In this document: one piece after another, positions 4,910 through 11,191 of the stretch
How the letters are laid out: each line of letters begins with the position of its first letter
How positions within the stretch are numbered: the first letter of the stretch is position 1
Assembly (NCBI GenBank): GCA_027489295.1
Contig: JAIYAA010000102.1
Span: forward strand, 1-12,028
Source: Sphingomonadales bacterium
GTDB lineage: Bacteria > Pseudomonadota > Alphaproteobacteria > Sphingomonadales > Sphingomonadaceae
DNA length: 12,028 bases
Reading direction: 5' to 3'
Translations under genes and position numbers: made by a program
Notes under the pieces: model-generated
The model's input: the letters and a program-made list of their open reading frames with translations, nothing else
Told to the model about the DNA's origin: nothing
Databases searched by the model: none

Positions 4910-6478
4910 ATGAACGGCCTGGATTCCCAACTCCGCGGCCGAGGCTTCTCGGCGGCGCTGGGGCGTTTGCCCACCGGCGCAAAAGTATTCCTTATCCTGG
5001 TCGGCGCGCTGCTGCCGCTGGCGCTCATCGCGCTGTTCACGACGCTGCAGACGACCCGAAGCGCCGATGACGAGCTGCGCGAGCGACTCAACGTCACTGC
5101 GCAGGAAAGCGCGGGCAATCTCGAAAATCTGCTGGCCAACCACATCGCCCAGCTGGGCGAGGCGCTCGCCGCGCTGTCACGCAACCCGCAGGATGTGCCG
5201 AGCTGCACCCGCCTTGCCGGCACCTATGCCGGACAGGCGCAGGCGCGCTTCGTGGTGCGCGACGGTCGCGGCCAGGTGCTGTGCGGCCGCGCGTTCGATC
5301 AGGCCGATCTTGTGCACACCGATCGCGGCGACGTCGCGGCGCGGATCGTGCCCGGCGGGCTTGTGCTGCGAATCGGCGGCGACGGCGGCAGCGCCGCGAT
5401 CGCCTATTACCCCCATGGCCTGCTCGCCGGCCTGGCCCGGCCGAGCGGCTTCGTTCCCGAATATGGCGCAGCGCTGATCGGCCATGGCGACCGGCTGACG
5501 CTGCGTGCGCTCAAGGAAAGCGGCCCGCTCGACCGCGGCAAGAGCCTGCGCAGCAACCTCGGGGTCGATGATCTCGCGCTGGAAACCACCATGCCCGGGG
5601 CGCCGATCACCTCCCCCCTGGTGATCGCCACGGTGCTGCTGGTGGTGATGTGGATCGCGGCGGCCGGCATCGGCTGGTTTGTCGTCGACATCCTGCTGAT
5701 CCGCCCGCTCCGCCGCCTGCGCAGCAGCGTCGCGCATTACCGGCCCGGCGACGTGATCGACACCGAGCGGCTGGGCCCGATCCCGGCCCAGGAGATTCGC
5801 GAGCTGGGCGACACGTTCAGCGAGATCAGCCGCACCGTCCAGGCGCACGAGGCCGATCTCGCCAAGGGCCTGGTCCAGCAGACCCGCCTCACCCGCGAGG
5901 TGCACCACCGGGTGAAGAACAACCTGCAGGTGATCTCCAGCCTCATCAATTTCCATGCGCGCGCCGCCAAGGGGCAGGAGGCGGCCGACGCCTATGCCTC
6001 GATCCAGCGGCGCGTCGATGCCCTCGCCGTGGTCCATCGCCACCATTATGCCGAGATGGAAGAAAATCGCGGGCTGGAACTGCGCTCGGTGATTGGCGAG
6101 CTCGCCGCCAACCTGCGCGCGACGGCGCCGGCGCAGGCGCGCGGCATCGGCATCACGCTGGAGGTGGAAGCGCTGCTGGTCACACAGGACGTGGCGATCG
6201 CCGTCTCCTTCCTGCTCACCGAGATGGTGGAACTGGCCATCGCCTGCAACGATACCGCGCAGATCCGCATCTCGATCAAGGCCCCCGAAGGCGCCGAGCG
6301 CGCGGTGCTGCGCGTCTCGTCGCCGGCGCTGGTCAGCAACCCGACCTTCGAGATTCTGGTCGAGAAACGCTATGGCCGCGTGCTGCAGGGACTTGCCCGG
6401 CAGCTGCGCACGCAGTTGCACCACGATCCGCTGGTGGGCGCCTACGAGACCAGCATCGCGATCAACGGCCGGCCGTGA
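4910..6478 (+). CDS. phyP: Membrane HisKA_2-family sensor protein with degenerate ATPase domain, PhyP-like
   Basis: The protein has 522 residues. Transmembrane helix 1 spans about 27-47 and helix 2 about 238-262. Between them is a periplasmic domain of about 190 residues with two Cys (C99, C125) that could form a disulfide. A HAMP-like linker follows (about 265-318). The phospho-acceptor box REVHHRVKNNLQVISSL (329-345) with H333 is intact, as in HisKA_2/HWE kinases. The ATP-binding half is abnormal: the N-box position reads LLTEMVELAIAC (435-446) without the usual Asn residues. No DxGxG (G1) is seen near 468-478, and no Gly-rich G2 near 488-500. I infer it cannot act as an ordinary kinase and acts as a PhyR phosphatase or phosphotransfer partner, like Sphingomonas PhyP. 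The symbol rests on context and this degeneracy. The start has only a weak ribosome site and probably depends on coupling to nepR. Confidence 0.85.
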   Translation: MNGLDSQLRGRGFSAALGRLPTGAKVFLILVGALLPLALIALFTTLQTTRSADDELRERLNVTAQESAGNLENLLANHIAQLGEALAALSRNPQDVPSCTRLAGTYAGQAQARFVVRDGRGQVLCGRAFDQADLVHTDRGDVAARIVPGGLVLRIGGDGGSAAIAYYPHGLLAGLARPSGFVPEYGAALIGHGDRLTLRALKESGPLDRGKSLRSNLGVDDLALETTMPGAPITSPLVIATVLLVVMWIAAAGIGWFVVDILLIRPLRRLRSSVAHYRPGDVIDTERLGPIPAQEIRELGDTFSEISRTVQAHEADLAKGLVQQTRLTREVHHRVKNNLQVISSLINFHARAAKGQEAADAYASIQRRVDALAVVHRHHYAEMEENRGLELRSVIGELAANLRATAPAQARGIGITLEVEALLVTQDVAIAVSFLLTEMVELAIACNDTAQIRISIKAPEGAERAVLRVSSPALVSNPTFEILVEKRYGRVLQGLARQLRTQLHHDPLVGAYETSIAINGRP

Positions 6479-6496
6479 AATTTCTTGGGGATGCGC

Positions 6497-6521
6497 GGAA
6501 CCGGGTGACGGGGTCCGCGTT
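6497..6521 (+). promoter_or_regulatory. Perfect EcfG promoter (GGAAC-N16-CGTT)
   Basis: GGAAC (6497-6501), exactly 16 bases and CGTT (6518-6521) match the EcfG consensus at all 9 positions, the best site in the window. It begins 19 bases after the kinase stop. The predicted start (about 6528-6531) coincides with the first base of a stem-loop, and the next coding start is 220 bases away. The same stretch is an inverted repeat (CGCGGA 6494-6499 with TCCGCG 6514-6519), which as RNA could also form a 3' hairpin for the kinase message. Confidence 0.7.
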
Positions 6522-6528
6522 CTGAACT

Positions 6529-6625
6529 TCGGATAGCGTCCTTTGCCCCCCCGCTCTCGCTATCCACGACATGGGCCCGGAAGCGTCTACCCCTCCCCCC
6601 CCCCCGGTGACGCTTCCGGGCCTAC
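6529..6625 (+). ncRNA. Candidate EcfG-dependent small RNA with two C-rich hairpin loops
   Basis: Right after the perfect EcfG promoter come two stem-loops. Hairpin 1 is GGATAGCG (6531-6538) with CGCTATCC (6558-6565), with a 19-base loop containing seven C in a row. Hairpin 2 is a perfect 14-bp stem (6574-6587 with 6609-6622), whose 21-base loop carries CCCCT and a run of 11 C. The predicted start falls at the foot of hairpin 1, and hairpin 2 could end the RNA, though only TACTACCTT follows rather than a T-run. The expected size is about 95-100 nt. Single-stranded C-rich loops that pair with Shine-Dalgarno regions are known for alphaproteobacterial sRNAs, including the sigma-T-dependent GsrN of Caulobacter. 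Homology to GsrN is not claimed. The alternative is an extra long leader of the entericidin gene. Confidence 0.45.
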
Positions 6626-6682
6626 TACCTTCCAGCACATCGATAGCTTCACCGCAGCGCAGCCGCCATCCGGCGCGAGAGC

Positions 6683-6707
6683 GGAACGATTCGGGTAGCG
6701 CCGCATT
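6683..6707 (+). promoter_or_regulatory. EcfG-type promoter of the entericidin gene (GGAAC-N16-CATT)
   Basis: GGAAC (6683-6687), 16 bases and CATT (6704-6707) match the EcfG consensus at 8 of 9 positions. The predicted start near 6714 leaves a 35-base leader with a clear GGAG ribosome site before the ATG at 6749. Confidence 0.5.
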
Positions 6708-6748
6708 GAACCAGCGTCCCGAAAATGGGGAAAATCTGGAGATGTTCG

Positions 6749-6883
6749 ATGCGTAAACTCATCGCCTGTGCCGCGCTCGCCGGCACCCTGCTGATCGCCG
6801 CCTGCAACACCGTGGAAGGCGCCGGCAAGGACGTCGCCTCGGCCGGCGACACTGTCGCCAACGCGGCCGAAAAGTCGAAGTAA
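6749..6883 (+). CDS. Entericidin A/B family small lipoprotein
   Basis: The 44-residue precursor begins MRKLIACAALAGTLLIAAC and has a lipoprotein signal with lipobox IAAC (Cys19). The mature part is about 26 residues, starting CNTVEGAGKDVASAGDTVAN, and carries the entericidin pattern of small residues with GAGKDV. The product would be lipidated at Cys19 and held in the envelope. The ATG has the ribosome site GGAG seven bases upstream. An ATG at 6742 is out of frame and stops after four codons. Entericidin-like genes are frequent members of alphaproteobacterial general stress regulons, and one EcfG-like promoter lies just upstream with a perfect one further back. Despite the family name, a toxin or antidote role is not shown. 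The gene converges with tatC. Confidence 0.88.
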   Translation: MRKLIACAALAGTLLIAACNTVEGAGKDVASAGDTVANAAEKSK

Positions 6884-6895
6884 GGAATTCAGCGT

Positions 6896-6923
6896 GCCCC
6901 TGCCGCACCCGTGCGGCGGGGGC
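6896..6923. terminator. Strong GC hairpin between convergent entericidin and tatC genes
   Basis: The left arm GCCCCTGCCGCAC (6896-6908) pairs with GTGCGGCGGGGGC (6911-6923) through 13 pairs with one G-T. It sits 12 bases after the entericidin stop and 5 bases beyond the tatC stop, so it could serve both. Neither strand shows a proper T-run after it. Confidence 0.5.
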
Positions 6924-6928
6924 GTCGC

Positions 6929-7705
6929 TTATTCGGCGGTCTGCGTTTCTGCGTCCACCGCCGCGGTGCGCTCACGTCGGCGCCGCGTGAAATAGATCGC
7001 CACCAGCGACAGGAAGTACAGCCCGACCAACGGGCCCGCCAGCAGCAGCTGCGATCCGATGTCCGGCGGGGTCAGCACCGCCGCGATCGCCACCGAGGCG
7101 ACGATGGCGTAGCGCCAGGCGCCTTTCAGCTGCTCATAGGTGACGATGCCGGCATGTTCGAGCAGCATCAGCAGCACCGGCAGCAGGAACGAGATCCCGA
7201 AGCCGAAGATGAACTGCATGATGAACTTGAGATAGCTGTTCACGTCCGGCAGCGCTTCCTGCTGCACGCCGCCCAGATTGCCCTGGAAGCCGAGCAGGAA
7301 CTTCAGCGCGACGGGAACCGCCACGAAATACGCCATCGCCGCACCCGCGGTGAACAGCAACGGCGTCGCCAGCAGGAACGGCAGCAGCGCCTGCTTCTCG
7401 CGCCGGTAAAGGCCGGGTGCGACGAACTGCCACAGCTGGTTCGCGATCACCGGGAAGGCGATCATCAGGCCAGCGAAAAACGCCACCTTCACCTCGACGA
7501 GGAAGCCGCCGAAAATTTCGGTGTTGATGATCTTTACCTGCCCGGCGGCCTTCAGCGGCGCGACCAGGAATCCGAGGATCCCGCGCGCGAAATAGAGGCA
7601 GCCGCCGAACGCCGCGAGCAGCGACACGATCGACCAGATCAGCCGCCGGCGCAGCTCGATCAGGTGGTCGAGCAACGGAGCCTGGGTATCGTCGATCTCG
7701 CTCAC
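6929..7705 (-). CDS. tatC: Sec-independent protein translocase TatC
   Basis: This 258-residue inner-membrane protein has the six-helix pattern of TatC, the twin-arginine signal receptor. Conserved features are the N-terminal HLIELRRRL motif (14-22, with E17), the first periplasmic loop, F94 and E103 in FVAPGLYRREK (binding site for the RR motif), and LTPPDIGSQ (211-219, D215). The C-terminal tail is basic then acidic. The start is a GTG that overlaps the tatB stop by four bases (GTGA, 7705-7702), so tatC is coupled to tatB. It is the last gene of tatABC. Confidence 0.97.
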   Translation of the reverse strand: MSEIDDTQAPLLDHLIELRRRLIWSIVSLLAAFGGCLYFARGILGFLVAPLKAAGQVKIINTEIFGGFLVEVKVAFFAGLMIAFPVIANQLWQFVAPGLYRREKQALLPFLLATPLLFTAGAAMAYFVAVPVALKFLLGFQGNLGGVQQEALPDVNSYLKFIMQFIFGFGISFLLPVLLMLLEHAGIVTYEQLKGAWRYAIVASVAIAAVLTPPDIGSQLLLAGPLVGLYFLSLVAIYFTRRRRERTAAVDAETQTAE

Positions 7706-8151
7706 GGTTGCACTTCGCTGGCAGGAGGCACGGGCTTTGTTTCAGGCGTCGGTGCGGGCTTGGGCGCCGAAACGTCGATCGGCGCGGGGTCCGGGTGGAT
7801 ATCCGGCTGCGGCGTCATCACCGGCGCATCGCCTTGGTGGTGGTCATGGGGAGACGGCACGTGCTCGATCGCCTCGACAGCCGGCGCATGCGCGTCGGGC
7901 GCAGCGAGCGGCTGCGGCGGATATTGCCGCATGATCCGCTCATTCTCGGCCGCCCACTGCTTCTCCAGTTCGGCGAGTTCGGCCTCGCGCACCATCGAAT
8001 CCAGGCCCGAACGGAACTGCCGGGCGACGCCGCGCGCCTTGCCCGTCCATTTGCCGACGAAATGCATCGCCCGCGGCAGGTCCTTCGGGCCGATGAACAC
8101 CAGGGCTACGATGGCCACGAGCAGAAACTCGCTGGGCGCGATATCGAACAT
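7702..8151 (-). CDS. tatB: Sec-independent protein translocase TatB
   Basis: The 149-residue protein starts MFDIAPSEFLLVAIVALVF. One N-terminal transmembrane helix (about 5-21) is followed by the hinge and amphipathic helix (IGPKDLPRAMHFVGKWTGKA) and a charged helix to about residue 75. The family Glu (E8) and the Gly-Pro hinge are visible. The last 75 residues are Pro-rich with several His and Asp and are probably unstructured. With TatC it forms the receptor for folded proteins bearing twin-arginine signals. It lies 95 bp after tatA, with a stable hairpin in the gap, and is coupled to tatC. The ribosome site is weak. Confidence 0.95.
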   Translation of the reverse strand: MFDIAPSEFLLVAIVALVFIGPKDLPRAMHFVGKWTGKARGVARQFRSGLDSMVREAELAELEKQWAAENERIMRQYPPQPLAAPDAHAPAVEAIEHVPSPHDHHQGDAPVMTPQPDIHPDPAPIDVSAPKPAPTPETKPVPPASEVQP

Positions 8152-8214
8152 TCTTTCGGCGTATCCACTCGCACGGCATGCCCCGGTTGCCCCGGCGCGC
8201 TGCGATCAACATCC

Positions 8215-8237
8215 GGGCGCCCGATCGACGGGCGCCC
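8215..8237 (-). repeat. Stable hairpin between tatA and tatB
   Basis: GGGCGCCC (8215-8222) and GGGCGCCC (8230-8237) are separated by seven bases. Each copy is itself palindromic, so the pair can form an 8-bp all-GC stem, extended by CC/GG outside. It lies 9 bases after the tatA stop. It could stabilise the tatA message 3' end or reduce read-through into tatBC. No T-run is present. Confidence 0.5.
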
Positions 8238-8246
8238 CGGCAGGGC

Positions 8247-8483
8247 TCAGTGACGCTCCTCGCGGGCGCGCTCTGCCTCGGGCGTGTAGCCGGGCTCCGG
8301 CGCGGCCTTGCCTTCGAGGCGCGTCGGCGGCGTCGGCGTGGAATCATCCTCGGCCATGCCCTTCTTGAAGCTCTTGATGCCCTTGGCGACGTCGCCCATC
8401 ATGTTGGAGAAACGGCCGCCGCCCAGCAGCAGGATGGCGATGATGCCGACGACCAGCCAGTGCATCAGGCTGAAGCTACCCAT
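8247..8483 (-). CDS. tatA: Sec-independent protein translocase TatA
   Basis: The 78-residue protein starts MGSFSLMHWLVVGIIAILLL. A short transmembrane helix (about 6-20) is followed by the GGGRF hinge (the usual Phe-Gly is Gly-Gly here) and the amphipathic helix SNMMGDVAKGIKSFKKGMAE. The tail is acidic and Pro-rich. TatA oligomerises to form the translocation site after TatBC binds cargo. The start has the best ribosome site of the operon (AAGGAG, seven bases before ATG), consistent with TatA being needed in excess. It is the first gene of tatABC and lies 106 bp after scpB. Confidence 0.96.
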   Translation of the reverse strand: MGSFSLMHWLVVGIIAILLLGGGRFSNMMGDVAKGIKSFKKGMAEDDSTPTPPTRLEGKAAPEPGYTPEAERAREERH

Positions 8484-8508
8484 GAGAATTCTCCTTGATA
8501 TCGTGACC

Positions 8509-8537
8509 TATCTAAGGCCCGCGGCCCCCTACGGCAA
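8509..8537 (-). promoter_or_regulatory. Possible housekeeping promoter of tatABC
   Basis: On the minus strand TTGCCG (8537-8532), a 17-base spacer and TAGATA (8514-8509) resemble a sigma-70 promoter in the scpB-tatA gap. The -10 is a poor match, so this is tentative. Confidence 0.3.
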
Positions 8538-8589
8538 CGGTTGATCGGCCTGCGCTGGCGTACACAGCGCCAAACGGAAGATGATGCCT

Positions 8590-9189
8590 CTATTCGTCGT
8601 CCGTGACAGTTTCGCGTTCGGCCGCCGCCTCGACCGCATCCAGCTGTTCCAGCGCGAGATCGACGGGGTCGAGCAGCCCCGCCGCGCGTAGGTCCTCGAT
8701 CCCCGGCAGGTCGCGCCGGCTGGACAGCCCGAAATGGCTGAGGAAGCCGGGCGTGGTGGCGTACATCAGCGGCCGCCCCGGCACCTCGCGCCGGCCCGCC
8801 GGGCGCACCCAGCCAGCCTCCATCAGCACGTCGATCGTGCCCTTGGAGATCTGCACGCCGCGGATCGCCTCGATCTCGGCGCGGGTGACCGGCTCGTGAT
8901 AGGCGATAATCGCCAGCGTCTCGATGCCGGCGCGGCTCAGCTTGCGGCTGTCCTCGCGATCGCGGCGGAGCAGGTGCGCAAGGTCGGCTGCGGTCTGGAA
9001 ATGCCAGCGATCGCCGCGGCGAACCAGCTCGATGCCCCGCCCGGCGTAGAGCTCGCCCAGCGCTGCGAGCGCCGCGCGCACGTCGACTTGGCTCCCCACA
9101 TAGGCGCGGATCTCGTCCACTCCCAGCGGTGCTTCGGACGCGAACAGCACCGCCTCCACCGCGCGCACGGGATCGCCGGCATCGATCAT
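8590..9189 (-). CDS. scpB: Segregation and condensation protein ScpB
   Basis: The 199-residue protein has the two winged-helix domains of ScpB. The first (about 5-78) contains AVEAVLFASEAPLGVDEIRA. The second (about 85-160) contains the signature LAIIAYHEPVTRAEIEAIRG and the segment MEAGWVRPAGRREVPGRPLM. An acidic tail follows. ScpB dimers bind ScpA and, with Smc, form the bacterial condensin that compacts and segregates chromosomes. Its start overlaps the scpA stop (ATGA, 9189-9186), so the two are translationally coupled, as expected for partners made in fixed ratio. Confidence 0.96.
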   Translation of the reverse strand: MIDAGDPVRAVEAVLFASEAPLGVDEIRAYVGSQVDVRAALAALGELYAGRGIELVRRGDRWHFQTAADLAHLLRRDREDSRKLSRAGIETLAIIAYHEPVTRAEIEAIRGVQISKGTIDVLMEAGWVRPAGRREVPGRPLMYATTPGFLSHFGLSSRRDLPGIEDLRAAGLLDPVDLALEQLDAVEAAAERETVTDDE

Positions 9190-9920
9190 TGCGGGATTGC
9201 CTTCAGATAGAGCGGCGCAAACGGCGCCGCCTGCCGAATCTCCAGCCGCCCCTGCCGCGCCAGTTCCAGCGCTGCGACGAAGGAGGAGGCGAGCGCCGAG
9301 CGGCGGTACAGCTCGGTCGCCCCCTCGGGCAGGAAGCTTTCGATCGTCTCCCAGTCGATCCGGGTGCCCAGCTGGGTGGAGAGCCGCGACAGCGCCGCCT
9401 CCAGCGTCATGACGTCGCGGTGCGCGACGACGTGCATCACCGGCCGCGTGCGCGCGCTGATCCGGCCATAGGCGGCGATCAGGTCAAAGATTTCCACCTC
9501 CCACTTGGCCTGGCGCTGGACGCGCAAGCCCTCAGGAGCGCCGCGCGGGAACACGTCGCGCCCCACCCGGTCGCGCGCAACCAGCCGGGCGCCTGCCTCG
9601 CGCATCGCGCTCAGCCGCTCGAGGCGCAGCTGCAGGCGCAGCGCCAGCTCCTCGGGGCTCGGGCTCTCGGCGGGGTTGCGCGGCAGCAGCAGCGCGGACT
9701 TCAGGTACGCGAGCCAGGCCGCCATCACCAGATAATCGGCGGCCAGTTCCAGCCGCAGTTCGCGCGCGGCGTGGACATAGGCGAGATATTGTTCGACGAG
9801 ATCGAGGATCGAGATCTGCCGCAGATCGACCTTCTGCGTGCGCGCCAGCGCCAGCAACAGGTCGAGCGGGCCTTCCCAGCCCTCGACCTCGATCTTCAGA
9901 ATGTCCTCGCCCCCGTCCAC
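9186..9920 (-). CDS. scpA: Segregation and condensation protein ScpA
   Basis: This 244-residue kleisin links Smc heads to ScpB. The N-terminal signature EGWEGPLDLLLALARTQKVD (13-32) and the helical segment DLVEQYLAYVHAARELRLEL (40-59) bind Smc. The central part binds ScpB, and the C-terminal winged helix (about 165-244) ends LYLKAIPQ. The only plausible in-frame start is the GTG at 9920. The upstream frame stays open to a TAA at 9966-9968 but contains no ATG, GTG or TTG, and no clear ribosome site precedes the GTG. An ATG at 9931 is out of frame. The 5' flank is the composite repeat at 9972-10140, whose insertion may have replaced the original leader. Confidence 0.94.
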   Translation of the reverse strand: MDGGEDILKIEVEGWEGPLDLLLALARTQKVDLRQISILDLVEQYLAYVHAARELRLELAADYLVMAAWLAYLKSALLLPRNPAESPSPEELALRLQLRLERLSAMREAGARLVARDRVGRDVFPRGAPEGLRVQRQAKWEVEIFDLIAAYGRISARTRPVMHVVAHRDVMTLEAALSRLSTQLGTRIDWETIESFLPEGATELYRRSALASSFVAALELARQGRLEIRQAAPFAPLYLKAIPQ

Positions 9921-9971
9921 GGGGTGGTCATAGGAGGGGGGAGCGGGCCGAGCAATTGCAGAGCTAACTTA

Positions 9972-10140
9972 AGCCCCTCCTCCTGGGAGGAGGGGTTTGG
10001 GGGTGGAGGGATTCCAGAACGCTGGTTGGTCTCGGTGAGACACTACCCCACCCCAACCCCGCATCAGGTGAACAGCGCCCCGCGCTGTTCAGGCGCTGCC
10101 GGGGGCAGCGCCGACCTGATGCGCCTGAAGGGGAGGGGCT
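9972..10140. repeat. Composite multi-hairpin intergenic repeat element
   Basis: The gap between nagZ and scpA holds a 169-bp structure bounded by inverted ends AGCCCCTCC (9972-9980) and GGAGGGGCT (10132-10140). Inside, in order: a 10-bp palindrome (9974-9983 with 9986-9995); a G-rich arm (9992-10006) that can pair with a C-rich arm (10046-10060) around two small hairpins (CCAG/CTGG and GTCTC/GAGAC); and a three-way junction at 10061-10122. The junction has an outer stem GCATCAGGT/ACCTGATGC and two 9-bp hairpins with three-base loops (GAACAGCGC/GCGCTGTTC and GGCGCTGCC/GGCAGCGCC). No coding potential is seen. It resembles the palindromic repeats scattered between genes in proteobacterial chromosomes. 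Whether it is dispersed in this genome cannot be seen here. Confidence 0.75.
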
Positions 10141-10145
10141 AAGGC

Positions 10146-11150
10146 CTAGCTCAATTTCAGCAGCGCATCCCGCTTGGCCAGCAGCTCGGCGAGCGGCACG
10201 TCTTCCGCCTCGCCGACCGACCCCATCGCCCGCGCCAGCCGATCGAGGCACAGCGCCGGCGCATCCTGGATCCGCGACACGATCTCCACCATCTCGGGCA
10301 TGCGCGCCCAGCAATCGAGTACCACGTCGCAGCCCGCCGCCAGCGCACGCGCGGCCTTTTCGCCCGCGGTGCCGGAAAGCGCCTTCATGTCGATATCGTC
10401 GGTGAACAGCAGCCCGTCGAAGCCGATCCGCCCGCGAATGATCTCACGTATCACGGTCGGCGAAAGCGTCGCGGGCAGTTCCGCATCCCAGGCCTCGAAC
10501 ACGATATGCGCGGTCATCCCCATGGGCACATGGGCGAGCCGCTGGAACGGCAGCAGGTCGGCCTCCAGTTCCTCGGCCGGGGCCGTCACCCGCGGCAGTT
10601 CGAGATGGCTGTCGACCATCGCGCGGCCGTGCCCGGGCATGTGCTTGACCACGCCGACCACGCCGCCGCGCGCCAACCCGTCGAGCAGCGCCCGGCCCAG
10701 CGCCGCCACCTGCATCGGTTCCGCCCCGAACGCCCGGTCGCCGATCGCCGGGGTACCGCCCTCCACCGCGACGTCGAGCAGCGGCGCACAGTCCACCGTC
10801 ACGCCTGCCGCGCGCAGGATCCCGGCCAGAGCCTGGCCGTTCGCGCGCGCCGCCTCGATCGCCGAGATCGGCGCGCGTGCGTACAGCGCGTCGAACGCCG
10901 CGCCCGCCGGAAAGGCCGGCCATGTCGGCGGCTGCATCCGCGCGACGCGCCCGCCTTCCTGGTCGATCAGGATCGGCAGGTCGCCCCGGCCGCTCAACCC
11001 GCGCAGATCGTCGGTGAGCGCCCGCATCTGCACGGGATCTACGCAATTGCGCTTGAACAGGATATAGCCGAGCGGATCCGCCTCCCGGAAGAAGGCGCGT
11101 TCGTCGTTGGTAAGCGTCGGGCCGGACAGGCCGAAGATCACGGGCTTCAT
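10146..11150 (-). CDS. nagZ: Beta-N-acetylhexosaminidase NagZ (GH3)
   Basis: This 334-residue cytoplasmic glycosidase removes N-acetylglucosamine from anhydro-muropeptides during peptidoglycan recycling. Visible family motifs are ILIDQEGGRVARM (60-72), KHMPGHG (169-175), D180-S181-H182 (the Asp-His acid/base dyad) and FTDDIDM (249-255) with the catalytic Asp pair D251/D252. The start MKPVIFGLSGP at 11150 fits the family. The frame is open 30 residues further upstream, but that part overlaps the SPOR gene and looks non-coding. The ribosome site is weak. The gene lies 41 bp after the SPOR-domain gene, a cell-wall context that suits its role, and is followed by the composite repeat. In many bacteria NagZ products induce AmpC beta-lactamase; no ampR or ampC is visible here. 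Confidence 0.96.
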   Translation of the reverse strand: MKPVIFGLSGPTLTNDERAFFREADPLGYILFKRNCVDPVQMRALTDDLRGLSGRGDLPILIDQEGGRVARMQPPTWPAFPAGAAFDALYARAPISAIEAARANGQALAGILRAAGVTVDCAPLLDVAVEGGTPAIGDRAFGAEPMQVAALGRALLDGLARGGVVGVVKHMPGHGRAMVDSHLELPRVTAPAEELEADLLPFQRLAHVPMGMTAHIVFEAWDAELPATLSPTVIREIIRGRIGFDGLLFTDDIDMKALSGTAGEKAARALAAGCDVVLDCWARMPEMVEIVSRIQDAPALCLDRLARAMGSVGEAEDVPLAELLAKRDALLKLS

Positions 11151-11191
11151 GGGCGATGGCCTAGCCGATTGGGCCCTCCCCGCAAGCCCCT

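Noticed and set aside
5177..6424. 415-codon open frame on the minus strand
   Set aside because: It is antisense to the sensor gene, with biased composition and no recognisable motif.
6911..8368. 485-codon open frame on the plus strand
   Set aside because: It is antisense to tatC and tatB, both clearly real.
9129..10142. 337-codon open frame on the plus strand
   Set aside because: It is antisense to scpA and runs into the palindromic repeat. Composition is that of a shadow frame.
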